Positions 1 through 10,003 of a stretch of DNA of 64,000 nucleotides are shown here, piece by piece. The first letter of the stretch is position 1; each line of letters begins with the position of its first letter. The notes below the pieces were generated by a model. It was not told where the DNA came from, made no database searches, and was given only the letters and a program-made list of their open reading frames with translations. The position numbers and the translations under genes are program-made. Source of the DNA: Nicotiana tabacum (lineage: Eukaryota > Streptophyta > Magnoliopsida > Solanales > Solanaceae); assembly GCF_000715075.1 (NCBI RefSeq), contig NC_134080.1, positions 34,018,758-34,082,757 on the forward strand. The letters run 5' to 3'.

Positions 1-1817
1 TTGATGAAAAATACGAGCCCTTAAGAACGTATTTTCCTGACGAAGAGGTAATGCATACGAATGAGTTGGAATTACCTGAGGAACCGGGTTGGAAGCTTTT
101 CTTCGATGGAGCTGCGAACGCAAAAGGGGTTGGAATAGGAGCAGTACTCATTTCTGAAACAGGACGACATTATCCTGTTACGGCTCAACTACGCTTCTAT
201 TGCACCAACAATATGGCCGAATATGAGGCTTGCATTCTGGGTCTGCGCCTGGCCGCTGACATGGATGTCCGGGACGTCTTGGTCTTGGGAGACTCGGACC
301 TCTTGGTACATCAAATTCAGGGTGAATGGGAAACACGAGATCTAAAGCTCATACCATACCGACAATGCTTGCATGATCTGAGCAAGCAATTTCGATCGGT
401 AAAGTTCAAACACATCCCGAGAGTTCACAATGAGGTTGCGGATGCCTTAGCCACCTTAGCATCAATGCTGCACCACCCTGACAAAATGTATGTTGACCCT
501 CTACACATCCAGGTCCGTGATCAGCACGCCTACTGCAATGCCATAGAAGAAGAAGCAGATGGCGAACCCTGGTTTCATGATATCAAGGAATACCTCAGGA
601 TGGGGATATATCCAGAACATGCCTCTGGAGACCAAAAAAGAGCCCTCCGGCGGTTGTCGAATGGTTTCTTCCTCAGTGGGGGAATATTGTACAAAAGAAC
701 CCCGGATCTGGGATTGTTGAGATGCATAGATGCCAGGCAGGCAACAACGGTTATGGCAGAAGTACATGCTGGAGTTTGTGGGCCACACATGAGTGGATAT
801 GTATTGGCAAGAAAAATCCTTCGAACAGGGTGTTATTGGCTCACCATGGAACACGACTGTATCACTTTCGTGAGGAAATGCCATCAGTGCCAGATACATG
901 GAGACTTGATTCATTCTCCGCCAACAGAGTTACATACGATGTCAGCACCCTGGCCGTTTGTAGCATGGGGCATGGATGTCATTGGGCCCATCGAGCCAGC
1001 AGCGTCCAACGGTCATAGGTTCATTCTAGTGACCATTGATTACTTCACCAAATGGGTTGAGGCTAAAACCTTCAAATCAGTAACCAAGAAGGCAGTGGTG
1101 GACTTTGTTCACTCCCATATCATCTGCAGATTTGGGATCCCAAAAGTGATCATCACGGATAACGGTGCGAATCTTAATAGCAGCTTGATGAGAGAGGTAT
1201 GCCAACAATTCAAGATTACACACCGCAATTCCACCCCATATCGTCCTAAGGCAAATGGAGCAGTCGAAGCAGCCAATAAGAATATCAAGAAGATACTGCG
1301 AAAAATGGTGGAAGGGTCCAGACAATGGCACGAGAAATTACCCTTTGCTTTGTTGGGTTACCGCACTACCGTCCGGACTTCCATAGGCACAACTCCTTAT
1401 TTGTTGGTGTATGGAACTGAGGCCGTGATACCAGCGGAGGTCGAAATTCCGTCCCTCCGAATTGTCGCTGAAGCCGGAATTGATGATGATGAATGGGTCA
1501 AAGCTCGATTGGAACAGTTGAGCCTGATAGATGAGGAAAGATTGGCAGCGGTGTGCCATGGTCAGCTGTACCAGAAGAGAATGGCAAGAGCGTATAATAA
1601 GAAGGTGCGCCACAGGAAGTTTGAAGTAGGGCAGCAAGTATTGAAGAAGATCCTCCCACATCAGGTCGAGGCAAAGGGCAAATTCGCCCCAAATTGGCAA
1701 GGGCCTTATATCGTGACCCGAGTATTGTCCAACGGTGCTTTGTGTTTGACAGATGTCGAAGGTAGATGTGTCGACATGGCTATCAATTCAGATGCAGTCA
1801 AGAGATATTATGCGTAA
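1..1817 (+). CDS. Ogre/Tat pol 3' end: RNase H and integrase (partial)
   Basis: The frame is open from base 3 to the TAA at 1815-1817 with no internal stop, so the true start lies outside the window. Counting from the Met at 51, the RNase H domain spans about residues 14-140, with acidic residues in FFDGAAN (D19), NNMAEYEA (E57), LGDSD (D81) and HNEVADALA. A linker leads to integrase: an HHCC zinc finger ending CHQCQIHGD, then the DDE core with aspartates in GMDVIGP and ITDNGAN and the glutamate in GAVEAANKN. The C-terminal part holds the NWQGPYIV segment typical of gypsy integrases. RNase H removes template RNA and makes the plus-strand primer; integrase inserts the cDNA. The intact catalytic set suggests recent activity. 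No chromodomain is seen, as expected for Tat. Confidence 0.9.
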   Translation, partial: DEKYEPLRTYFPDEEVMHTNELELPEEPGWKLFFDGAANAKGVGIGAVLISETGRHYPVTAQLRFYCTNNMAEYEACILGLRLAADMDVRDVLVLGDSDLLVHQIQGEWETRDLKLIPYRQCLHDLSKQFRSVKFKHIPRVHNEVADALATLASMLHHPDKMYVDPLHIQVRDQHAYCNAIEEEADGEPWFHDIKEYLRMGIYPEHASGDQKRALRRLSNGFFLSGGILYKRTPDLGLLRCIDARQATTVMAEVHAGVCGPHMSGYVLARKILRTGCYWLTMEHDCITFVRKCHQCQIHGDLIHSPPTELHTMSAPWPFVAWGMDVIGPIEPAASNGHRFILVTIDYFTKWVEAKTFKSVTKKAVVDFVHSHIICRFGIPKVIITDNGANLNSSLMREVCQQFKITHRNSTPYRPKANGAVEAANKNIKKILRKMVEGSRQWHEKLPFALLGYRTTVRTSIGTTPYLLVYGTEAVIPAEVEIPSLRIVAEAGIDDDEWVKARLEQLSLIDEERLAAVCHGQLYQKRMARAYNKKVRHRKFEVGQQVLKKILPHQVEAKGKFAPNWQGPYIVTRVLSNGALCLTDVEGRCVDMAINSDAVKRYYA

Positions 1818-1993
1818 CTTCTTTAATTATGGCAATTTTTGGTTTATTTGTTTGTATTTGGCATTTGTTGAATAATGAGATGACGGAGGCAATTCTTTCT
1901 TCTACCCAAACACTTTTAACCCTCGCTTACCCCTTTGAGCCTTAAGCAATTCTTTCAATACCCCTCTTTTGGAATCACTAATGGGAAAGATAT

Positions 1994-2102
1994 GAAAAAA
2001 AAAAAAAGAAGGAAAGATATGAAAAAAAAAGAAGAAGAAAAGAAAGGAAAAGAAAAGAAAAAGAAAAAGGAAAAGAAAATGAAAAGAAAGAAAAGAAAAA
2101 TC
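1994..2102 (+). repeat. Purine-only tract (A/G low complexity)
   Basis: About 110 bp are almost entirely A and G, in runs such as AAAAAGAAGAAGAAAAG, with two or three T interruptions. It lies about 180 bp after the integrase stop. Purine tracts can prime plus-strand synthesis, but this one is 4 kb from the LTR, so I treat it as low-complexity sequence. Confidence 0.8.
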
Positions 2103-2604
2103 AAGGAATATAAAACCGTGGGAACTACGTTTGACCTGATTCCTCAAAGAGGATACGTAGGCGCCTCACGGCTCGGTCATAGTATGCATCATAGTAAATA
2201 TAGGATGCATAATGTATATAGTGTGCATAATAGGCACAGCGTGCGTAACGCACATAGCGCAACATAAGTGTAAAAAATAAATTCCCCAAGCAAGAAAACT
2301 GGGGCAGAAGTTATGTTTTAAAATTCCAACAAAGGTTTGATTCCAAAAGTTGTAGCACATCACCCATCAAATTATTTTCATTTTTCATAGCCTTTCTTTA
2401 ACTCCACACCAAAACCAACATCAACGTCCTAAAGACCTCCCGATCAATGTTCAAGAGATGTCAAGTCAGGCAAATAAGGCCGAGAATAATACACCAATCC
2501 CCAGCAAAGAAGAGGATCGTAAGACTGGAAATGAATTGATAGTCGAAGGAATCTCCAGAAGAGAGGGTCGTATCTACAACGCCCCGATTCCTCGAAAGAA
2601 ATAA

Positions 2605-2785
2605 AATGAGAGAGTCTTATCGGTGAAAACCTTCACAGGCACCGAGAGGCGATGTAAGACGAGGGATATGAAATGAGAGAGTCTTATTGGTGGAAACCTT
2701 CACAGGCACCATAAGGCATCGGGAGATGAGAGAAAAGAGAGAGTCTCATTAGTGAAAACCCCTCGAATGGCACTGTGAGGCGACT
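2605..2785 (+). repeat. Three imperfect ~64-bp tandem repeats in the Ogre spacer
   Basis: Copies begin near 2605, 2672 and 2734. Each starts with a GAGAGAGTCTTAT-like block, followed by GTGAAAACC, a CACAGGCAC-like block and AGGCGA. The third copy is the most diverged. Similar modules occur in the 3' spacers of Tat elements; no coding function is apparent. Confidence 0.7.
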
Positions 2786-3537
2786 AGACAGATCAACAAA
2801 GCTGCCACATTCAAAACAAAATGAACACTCCTTTATCATCCCCAGCAAGTCAAACCATCGGGCAAATCAATTGATACAAATAGACTGGGTCGGGAATCTA
2901 TGGTGCACGCCATGCTCACAGGGACCAGTTGTGTCCTCCAGATAAGTTCTTTTGATTGTCTCCTCCCACAAAAAATATTGGTTCAGAAAGATTTTCTCCT
3001 TTCCATATCTTTTATTTCTTTTCCTAAAACGTGTCTTGAAAAGATTTTTCAAAGCTTACTACCAGGAACCGAAGGGGAATTCATCCAATGCAGGATAATA
3101 CAAACAGTCTTAAAGTGCCGGTCCCAGGCAATGCAGGGATTGTGCTCGGAAATGTTGGAAGAAGTATGCTCCAAAAGGGAGTGGTTTCGGGAGTTAGAAG
3201 CAGACTCCCACATCATGTGTTTAAAGAGAAAGCAGAGAAGGGGATAAATTGAAAACCAATCCCCAGCAGGCTAGAGACCCCCAATAGGCAACTTGGCCCG
3301 CCAACCAATTATGGGGACAAAGAGCAAGAAAGGGGGAAGAGAGAAAAACGGCTCGCCAGAAAGGCACCCTCTACCACCACGATTAAAACTGATTAAATCC
3401 TTTTGTCTGCTGCAGGAAAACAAAGGATTGATGATGGCAGCAAGATGCACCGCCATGGAAGTCACCAAAAACCGGGGCAGAAAATTTTCTGCCAATTGTC
3501 GAAAATTTTCTCGGAAGAACGGGGAAGCAATTTCAAT

Positions 3538-5350
3538 ACATTTAAGTTCTAGGTCGCCCACCAGTATAATGCGGGAATACATTTTAAGTTCTAGGTCGCC
3601 CACCAGTATAATGCGGGAATACATTTTAAGTTCTAGGTCGCCCACCAGTATAATGCGGGAATACATTTTAAGTTCTAGGTCGCCCACCAGTATAATGCGG
3701 GAATACTTTTAAGTTCTAGGTCGCCCACCAGTATAATGCGGGAATACATTTAAGTTCTAGGTCGCCCACCAGTATAATGCGGGAATACATTTTAAGTTCT
3801 AGGTCGCCCACCAGTATAATGCGGGAATACTTTTAAGTTCTAGGTCGCCCACCAGTATAATGCGGGAATACATTTTAAGTTCTAGGTCGCCCACCAGTAT
3901 AATGCGGGAATACATTTTAAGTTCTAGGTCGCCCACCAGTATAATGCGGGAATACATTTAAGTTCTAGGTCGCCCACCAGTATAATGCGGGAATACATTT
4001 TAAGTTCTAGGTCGCCCACCAGTATAATGCGGGAATACTTTTAAGTTCTAGGTCGCCCACCAGTATAATGCGGGAATACTTTTAAGTTCTAGGTCGCCCA
4101 CCAGTATAATGCGGGAATACATTTAAGTTCTAGGTCGCCCACCAGTATAATGCGGGAATACTTTCAAGTTCTAGGTCGCCCACCAGTATAATGCGGGAAT
4201 ACATTTAAGTTCTAGGTCGCCCACCAGTATAATGCGGGAATACATTTAAGTTCTAGGTCGCCCACCAGTATAATGCGGGAATACTTTCAAGTTCTAGGTC
4301 GCCCACCAGTATAATGCGGGAATACATTTAAGTTCTAGGTCGCCCACCAGTATAATGCGGGAATACATTTAAGTTCTAGGTCGCCCACCAGTATAATGCG
4401 GGAATACATTTAAGTTCTAGGTCGCCCACCAGTATAATGCGGGAATACATTTAAGTTCTAGGTCGCCCACCAGTATAATGCGGGAATACATTTAAGTTCT
4501 AGGTCGCCCACCAGTATAATGCGGGAATACATTTAAGTTCTAGGTCGCCCACCAGTATAATGCGGGAATACATTTAAGTTCTAGGTCGCCCACCAGTATA
4601 ATGCGGGAATACTTTTAAGTTCTAGGTCGCCCACCAGTATAATGCGGGAATACATTTAAGTTCTAGGTCGCCCACCAGTATAATGCGGGAATACTTTTAA
4701 GTTCTAGGTCGCCCACCAGTATAATGCGGGAATACATTTAAGTTCTAGGTCGCCCACCAGTATAATGCGGGAATACATTTAAGTTCTAGGTCGCCCACCA
4801 GTATAATGCGGGAATACATTTAAGTTCTAGGTCGCCCACCAGTATAATGCGGGAATACATTTAAGTTCTAGGTCGCCCACCAGTATAATGCGGGAATACA
4901 TTTAAGTTCTAGGTCGCCCACCAGTATAATGCGGGAATACTTTCAAGTTCTAGGTCGCCCACCAGTATAATGCGGGAATACATTTAAGTTCTAGGTCGCC
5001 CACCAGTATAATGCGGGAATACATTTAAGTTCTAGGTCGCCCACCAGTATAATGCGGGAATACATTTAAGTTCTAGGTCGCCCACCAGTATAATGCGGGA
5101 ATACTTTTAAGTTCTAGGTCGCCCACCAGTATAATGCGGGAATACATTTAAGTTCTAGGTCGCCCACCAGTATAATGCGGGAATACATTTAAGTTCTAGG
5201 TCGCCCACCAGTATAATGCGGGAATACTTTTAAGTTCTAGGTCGCCCACCAGTATAATGCGGGAATACATTTAAGTTCTAGGTCGCCCACCAGTATAATG
5301 CGGGAATACTTTTAAGTTCTAGGTCGCCCACCAGTATAATGCGGGAATAC
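3538..5350 (+). repeat. 41-bp minisatellite, 44 tandem copies
   Basis: I count 44 head-to-tail units. The core, containing TTCTAGGTCGCCCACCAG then TATAATGCGGGAATAC, appears identical in every unit read. Only the short joint between cores varies: ACATTTAAG (most), ACATTTTAAG (only among the first 12 units), ACTTTTAAG (scattered) and ACTTTCAAG (units 16, 19 and 35). The array ends in a degenerate half-unit containing TAGCTCTAG. Because 41 is not a multiple of 3, open frames through it are an accident of sequence. Confidence 0.97.
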
Positions 5351-6060
5351 CCTTTAGCTCTAGATTTTGGAATCAGTCACCCCACCCGAAAACGGAAGGG
5401 TACAACAGAGAGCCCCGAACGGGAAACAATAAAATCCCAGAAGCAGACAACTGCAGAGGCAAGCGCACATTCAAAAGGAAAAAGGAACGCGTCTCAAAAG
5501 AAGCAGTTCGGAAACATTGTAGCATGCCCAGTATGACAATACTGATGAAGAGACATACCACTGAAGAGACCAGTGGAAGATTTAAAGAAGAAAGCCATGT
5601 TCCCAGCAAATCAAACAAAGTGATGAAAACTGGTATTCAGAAAGGCGATGGACCAACATCATCTCCAAAGTTCACAAAATAAAGGCATCAGAGGAAAGCG
5701 TTAGCCGACAAGAAAGCGAGACAACAAGAACAAGTGGGAGATAGATGAGATCTCATACTCTAGCTTAACTTCTTGTTTTTCCTTTTAGAGCAATGTAACA
5801 GGGAGATCGGTTGAGCAGTAGCATCCTACAGCAGCATGCAACAGCGCACCACAGCAGCAAGCAATACAGTCACACGGTAGTCCCAGCTACCAAAATTTCC
5901 CGAACTACATTGACCTGATTCCTGTTCAGCCCAGGATATGTAGGAAACCTCTGAAGCAAAGGTTCGGTCAAATCTTTTTCAAAAAATGCTTCACACAGAG
6001 TATTCGGACGGGCAAAAATCGCTCGCTTATCTTTGCGCGAAAACCCTTCGTGTCTTCATG
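5351..6060 (+). other. Ogre 3' spacer, distal part
   Basis: This is non-coding sequence between the minisatellite and the polypurine tract. It includes a stretch near 5900-5950 that echoes the sequence at 2124-2165 (TTTGACCTGATTCCT-like and GGATACGTAGG-like), so the spacer contains an older internal duplication. No gene is seen. Confidence 0.5.
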
Positions 6061-6074
6061 CAAAGAGGGGCAGC
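6061..6074 (+). other. Polypurine tract of the Ogre element
   Basis: CAAAGAGGGGCAGC lies directly before the LTR start TGTAAGC. This is the position and composition expected of the plus-strand primer. Confidence 0.75.
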
Positions 6075-6789
6075 TGTAAGCACGTGATTTTTGCTTTACG
6101 AGCAATCGCTCCAAAAGAAAATAAAAATAGTGACAAATGATTTCGCGGTACAATTCTTCGAGTTTTCCGTGACATGTGTTGTTAGTCATTTATGGGTCTG
6201 TCCGTTTTGCATCTAGGCATTATCAAACAAAAATACAAAAATGCCTGTCGTTAAAAGAAAATTCAAAAAATGTGTATGTGTGCATCGTTCATTCTCAGCT
6301 GTGAGCTAACCATTTTTATTTTTATTTTATTTGTTCATTTTTGTGTTTATCGTTGTGGGTATCACTCAATATGTGTGTAGGTTTATTTTAATTTTTACAT
6401 TGTTTTAGGAATTTTTGTTTAATTTGAAGAAAAAAAAAAGAAAGAAAGCAAAAGAGTGAAGGAAAATCGGTTTGGGCCCAAAGAAATAAAACAATGCAGG
6501 CCCAAACAGACACTCGAGTCCAGTCCAAAACCGGCTGCCCAAGCAGCAATTCAAACGACGCCGTATAAGGGCGTTCGATCTGAGCCATCCGTCCAGGCCA
6601 ATCCAACGGCTCAGGACCCCTTTCAACGACCCGTTTTCAAACCCGACCCAATAACCAGTCTGACCCAACCCCCCACTTAAACCAAACGACCTCGTTTAAC
6701 TACCAAACGACCCCGTCTCATTTCTCAGGATCAGATCTAAGCCGTTGAGATCATCTGATCTAACGGCTCAGATCCAATCAGCCTCCCCG

Positions 6790-6797
6790 TATATAAG
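6790..6797 (+). promoter_or_regulatory. TATA box candidate 1 in the Ogre LTR
   Basis: TATATAAG sits in a C-rich setting, downstream of an inverted repeat AGCCGTT...AACGGCT near 6740-6770. It is a plausible element promoter. Confidence 0.45.
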
Positions 6798-7224
6798 CCT
6801 CCTATCGTACCCCGTACCCCCTATACCAACCCCACCCTTCATCGTCCCCAAACCCAAATCTGAAACCCCCCGAACCCTAGCAGCCGCCCCAGTATCCCTC
6901 GCCATTAAAGCCGGCGGCATGAACGCCGATGACCGCCTCCTGAACACCCTAGGACCACCTCACTGTCCTGAACACGAATCCACTAACCACGAGCCTCGAA
7001 TCACTTTCGTTCGTCTCGAATCTTCATTTGAAGATTTGAGTCGAACCCGGATCTATGCCAAACCATCCCATCTTCATACCAGACACTCCCCTGACCTTCC
7101 TCGTGACCAAACCAAACTTGGTTTGGTCCGAATCTACCCACAACTCCCTAAAAATCAGATCTGGAAATCCAGACTTTTAGAACACATGCACCTGGGGAAT
7201 CCGGCCGGTTTGGACATGGGTTTG

Positions 7225-7276
7225 AGGTCTAATAGACCTTAATCAAGGTGTTCTCATGTGAGAACACCCTGATTAA
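7225..7276. repeat. Two adjacent hairpins in the Ogre LTR
   Basis: AGGTCT-AAT-AGACCT (7225-7239) is followed at once by a 38-bp palindrome (7239-7276). The palindrome has two 18-bp arms with one mismatch and a 2-base centre; one arm reads TTAATCAAGGTGTTCTCA. Confidence 0.85.
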
Positions 7277-8172
7277 AGTTTGTTCGGCCTCAAAAGTTCG
7301 AAGTTGAATCAGATTTGGGTCTGTTTGATTTAAACATTTTCGGTAAGTTTTCCTTTCTTTTGTGTTAGTTTTGATTAAGTGGTCAGCATGTTTCGTTGTG
7401 TTTGTTTGTTATTTTTTGTTATTTTTCATTCGGATTTCTTCATCTCTGTAAAGACCTTTTATTTGGTCGATTGGTTTCTGTGTATGATTTAAATGTATCC
7501 TATGATAAGCATGTCCGATTAGTATAGTCGTCGCATGAATAAACTTATATAGGTTCCTAGTGACTGACCAAGTTGTCCGAAGCCCTTTAGGTCCCTGTAG
7601 GTGTTGTTTATTTGAACGACTGATCATTACCTGTTATGATTAGTATAGTCGACTCGATAAATGTCGTCGATCAGTTTTCTATAACTAATGAATCGAATGA
7701 GCTAATAATGTCGCATGACTAATTGAACCTTGCCATTGACTGAATGCCCCAGCATTGTTTGAAATGGTTTGTTTGCATTGTGAAACTGACTGAAAAGGTT
7801 CAGTCCAGGCAGTCTTGAATTTGAACTTTCATCAGTTCAAAAATGCCCTGATGCTGCAATAGGCAGGGCAGTAATAATCAAGGTCAAGCAGGGGTATTCT
7901 GGGGTTTGAAAAAGGCAGAAAAGGTTAGTTTAAATGAAGCTGGCAAGTAGGGTACTAATTAAGATTAAACTAATACTAATGGGGAGCAAGACATAAGAGT
8001 ATGGGGCTTAAAATGAATAAATAAAATGAGCCCATAACTCTTGATTAAACAAAAGACCAGGCGTGGGGAACAAAGGGGCTGGCACCAAAGATGCTTAGGC
8101 ATGGGCTTAAAGGGTATGGGCATTCTGCCAATTGGCAGGGCAGGCAGCTTAGCTGCACTTGGTCACTTTGGC

Positions 8173-8182
8173 TTATAAATAG
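8173..8182 (+). promoter_or_regulatory. TATA box candidate 2 in the Ogre LTR
   Basis: TTATAAATAG precedes a GC-richer leader. It matches the plant TATA consensus better than the site near 6790 but lies 1.4 kb further in. Which one starts the transcript cannot be decided from sequence. Confidence 0.4.
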
Positions 8183-10003
8183 GCCATTTGAGAACTGAAA
8201 AGGGGCTGGACTTTTAGTCTTCAGAAAAAGAAAAACAAAAGTGGAATTTTAGGCTGGAGTTTTAATCTGGAGAGAGGTCTAGTGAGTCCAAAGAAAACTG
8301 AAAACATAAGGTAGTTTCCAGTAAACACTGCAACCAAACACTGCCTGAAAGTTGTATAAGAGTGCATATTGGTCAAGCTGTCTTGGCCAAGTTCTTTGTT
8401 TGCATTGATTGAGCTGTTTCTGGTTATTGAATTGGTAGTGTTGCTGCATTGAATACTCTGTTGTTGCTGTTGTTTCATCCTTCGTTTCTGGGTTCATTGG
8501 TTTGGTACTCGACTATTTGTTGGTCCTCTTTGTTCTGGGAAATATTATTGGTCGTCTGAGGTTTGTGGAAAACATTTGGTTTGGTTTGTTGCTGTGCTGT
8601 TGCTGTGTATCTGCTGCTGCTGTGTTTACTGCATACTGCCCAGCTGATCATTCCTTTCTTCTTTGTCTTCTATACCAGGTACACAACCAATGCACTGTCA
8701 AATGTAATTGGGAAATTTGAGCATGAATATAAATGAAAGTCCTGAAGAATGTCTTTATACATAGATGGTTACATTAAATATTCATGTAATATGTAATAGT
8801 TTGCATCCTTGTTTAGATACTGAAGGTAGCCTGTGTGCCCAATAGATGTCAATATGTGGTGATTGAATGCTAGTTTGTATATGTAGGTTGATAGATAAAA
8901 GGGTCTCAAATGCAGTAGGTTGTATCTTAGGTTTTTTATGGTTAGCATGTCCTTAAAACGTAGAACTATCCATGTTAGTTAATTTCATGTCCTTTTGATA
9001 AATTGTCTCCTTACAATTGACAAACCATTGCTTTTAAAATAAACGGTGCAAGGCTGCACTTCTCAACCTCACGAAGGTCGAGCCTGAATCAAACGAACCC
9101 AGCAGCCTTTCATTAGAAAGGCATTGGCCCAGGTCCAGCCAATACCGTGTGGGCTGGGTTTGGGCCCACGGTGCTCGATTAGCTGCCCATGGGCACGGTC
9201 ATGTTTTCTTATTCTGCAAAGGCACTCGGGATTCCGTTATAATAACCTGCAAGCATGTCATTGAATAGGGTCATTTTTAACCTCAACTAGTAGAGACAAA
9301 TGTGACAAGAAACGTAGTTGCTATAGGATATCCTGTTAAAATAAAGACGAGATGAGCTTCGACAAACAGAAACGCACAAGATGCAGGGCCCTCGTTAAAC
9401 GTATATTATCAAAGCATTTAGTTTCCAGGACGGGTTGTTTAGCAAATTTCACAACCCTCCTAAAATAACAATACGTTAGACTCTTTAGGACGCGCCTTAA
9501 TAAATCTTACCTTCTTAAACCCGGGTGCACATTTATGTGACCCAAATCCAATTCTCAACGGAGTCGAAATGTGTCGACGACCACGGGTACATTGATTGTA
9601 ACGCGGTTCGAGATACATTTTTACAACGTTGCAATTCTTGATAAAAACAGTAAATGATAAAAGCGGTTAAAAGTTAAATTTTGCACATAAGTTCACACTT
9701 GTATAAAATCAGATAATCAAGCCGAATATAACAGTTGAGTGACCGTGCTAGAACCACGGAACTCGGGAATGCCTAACACCTTCTCCCGAGTTAACAGAAT
9801 TCCTTATCCGGATTTCTGGTACGCAGACTGTAATATAGAGTCATTATTTTCCTCGATTCGGGATTAAAATTGGTGACTTGGGACACCCTAAACCTCCCAA
9901 GTGACGACTCTGAAATAATTAAACCAATCCCGTTTCGATTGTCCTTTAAATTGGAAAAAAACTCCCTTGTACCCCCTCGGGTGCGGAAAAAGGAGGTGTG
10001 ACA

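Larger units (their letters stand above)
1818..3537 (+). other. Ogre 3' non-coding spacer, proximal part
   Basis: No convincing gene is present. The stretch holds a purine-rich tract, a short GCATA-rich stretch around 2180-2265, three related ~64-bp repeats, and sequence like the long untranslated region that Tat elements carry between integrase and the 3' LTR. Open frames here are short and of low complexity. Confidence 0.6.
1..10003 (+). mobile_element. Tat/Ogre-lineage Ty3/gypsy retrotransposon, 3' part
   Basis: From left to right the sequence shows a RNase H/integrase frame open from the window edge, a long non-coding stretch with a minisatellite, a polypurine tract, and one very long LTR that begins TGTAAGCACGTG and ends GTGTGACA. 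An RNase H of the archaeal type directly before integrase, a multi-kilobase LTR and a repeat-rich 3' spacer are hallmarks of the Tat/Ogre lineage. The 5' LTR, gag, protease and reverse transcriptase lie left of the window. The element interrupts a copia pol gene; the five bases after its end, ATGAT at 10004-10008, should be the target-site duplication. The clean reading frame makes it one of the youngest insertions here. Confidence 0.88.
6075..10003 (+). repeat. 3' LTR of the Ogre element (3929 bp)
   Basis: The LTR runs from TG at 6075 to CA at 10003, between the polypurine tract and the interrupted copia gene. It contains two TATA-like sites, three AAACGAC-type motifs upstream of the first one, a pair of hairpins at 7225-7276 and a 165-codon open frame at 6745-7242. 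An LTR of nearly 4 kb fits Ogre-type elements. The 5' copy is outside the window, so the boundaries rest on the TG/CA ends and on the copia gene resuming immediately afterwards. Confidence 0.85.

Noticed and set aside
1935..2267. Lys-rich open frame over the purine tract
   Set aside because: It is a direct product of A/G low complexity and has no domain or conserved context.
3271..3712. Open frames on both strands across the minisatellite (MREYILSSRSPTS-type repeats)
   Set aside because: They come from the repeat sequence itself; the unit length of 41 breaks the frame and both strands are open.
3538..5350. CRISPR-like array
   Set aside because: Units are strictly head to tail with no unique spacers, and the window is a plant nuclear retrotransposon.
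8221..8720. Small proteins in the Ogre LTR (Gln-rich frame and hydrophobic frame)
   Set aside because: Overlapping frames on opposite strands in a CAG/CTG-rich leader, with no start context or conservation evidence.
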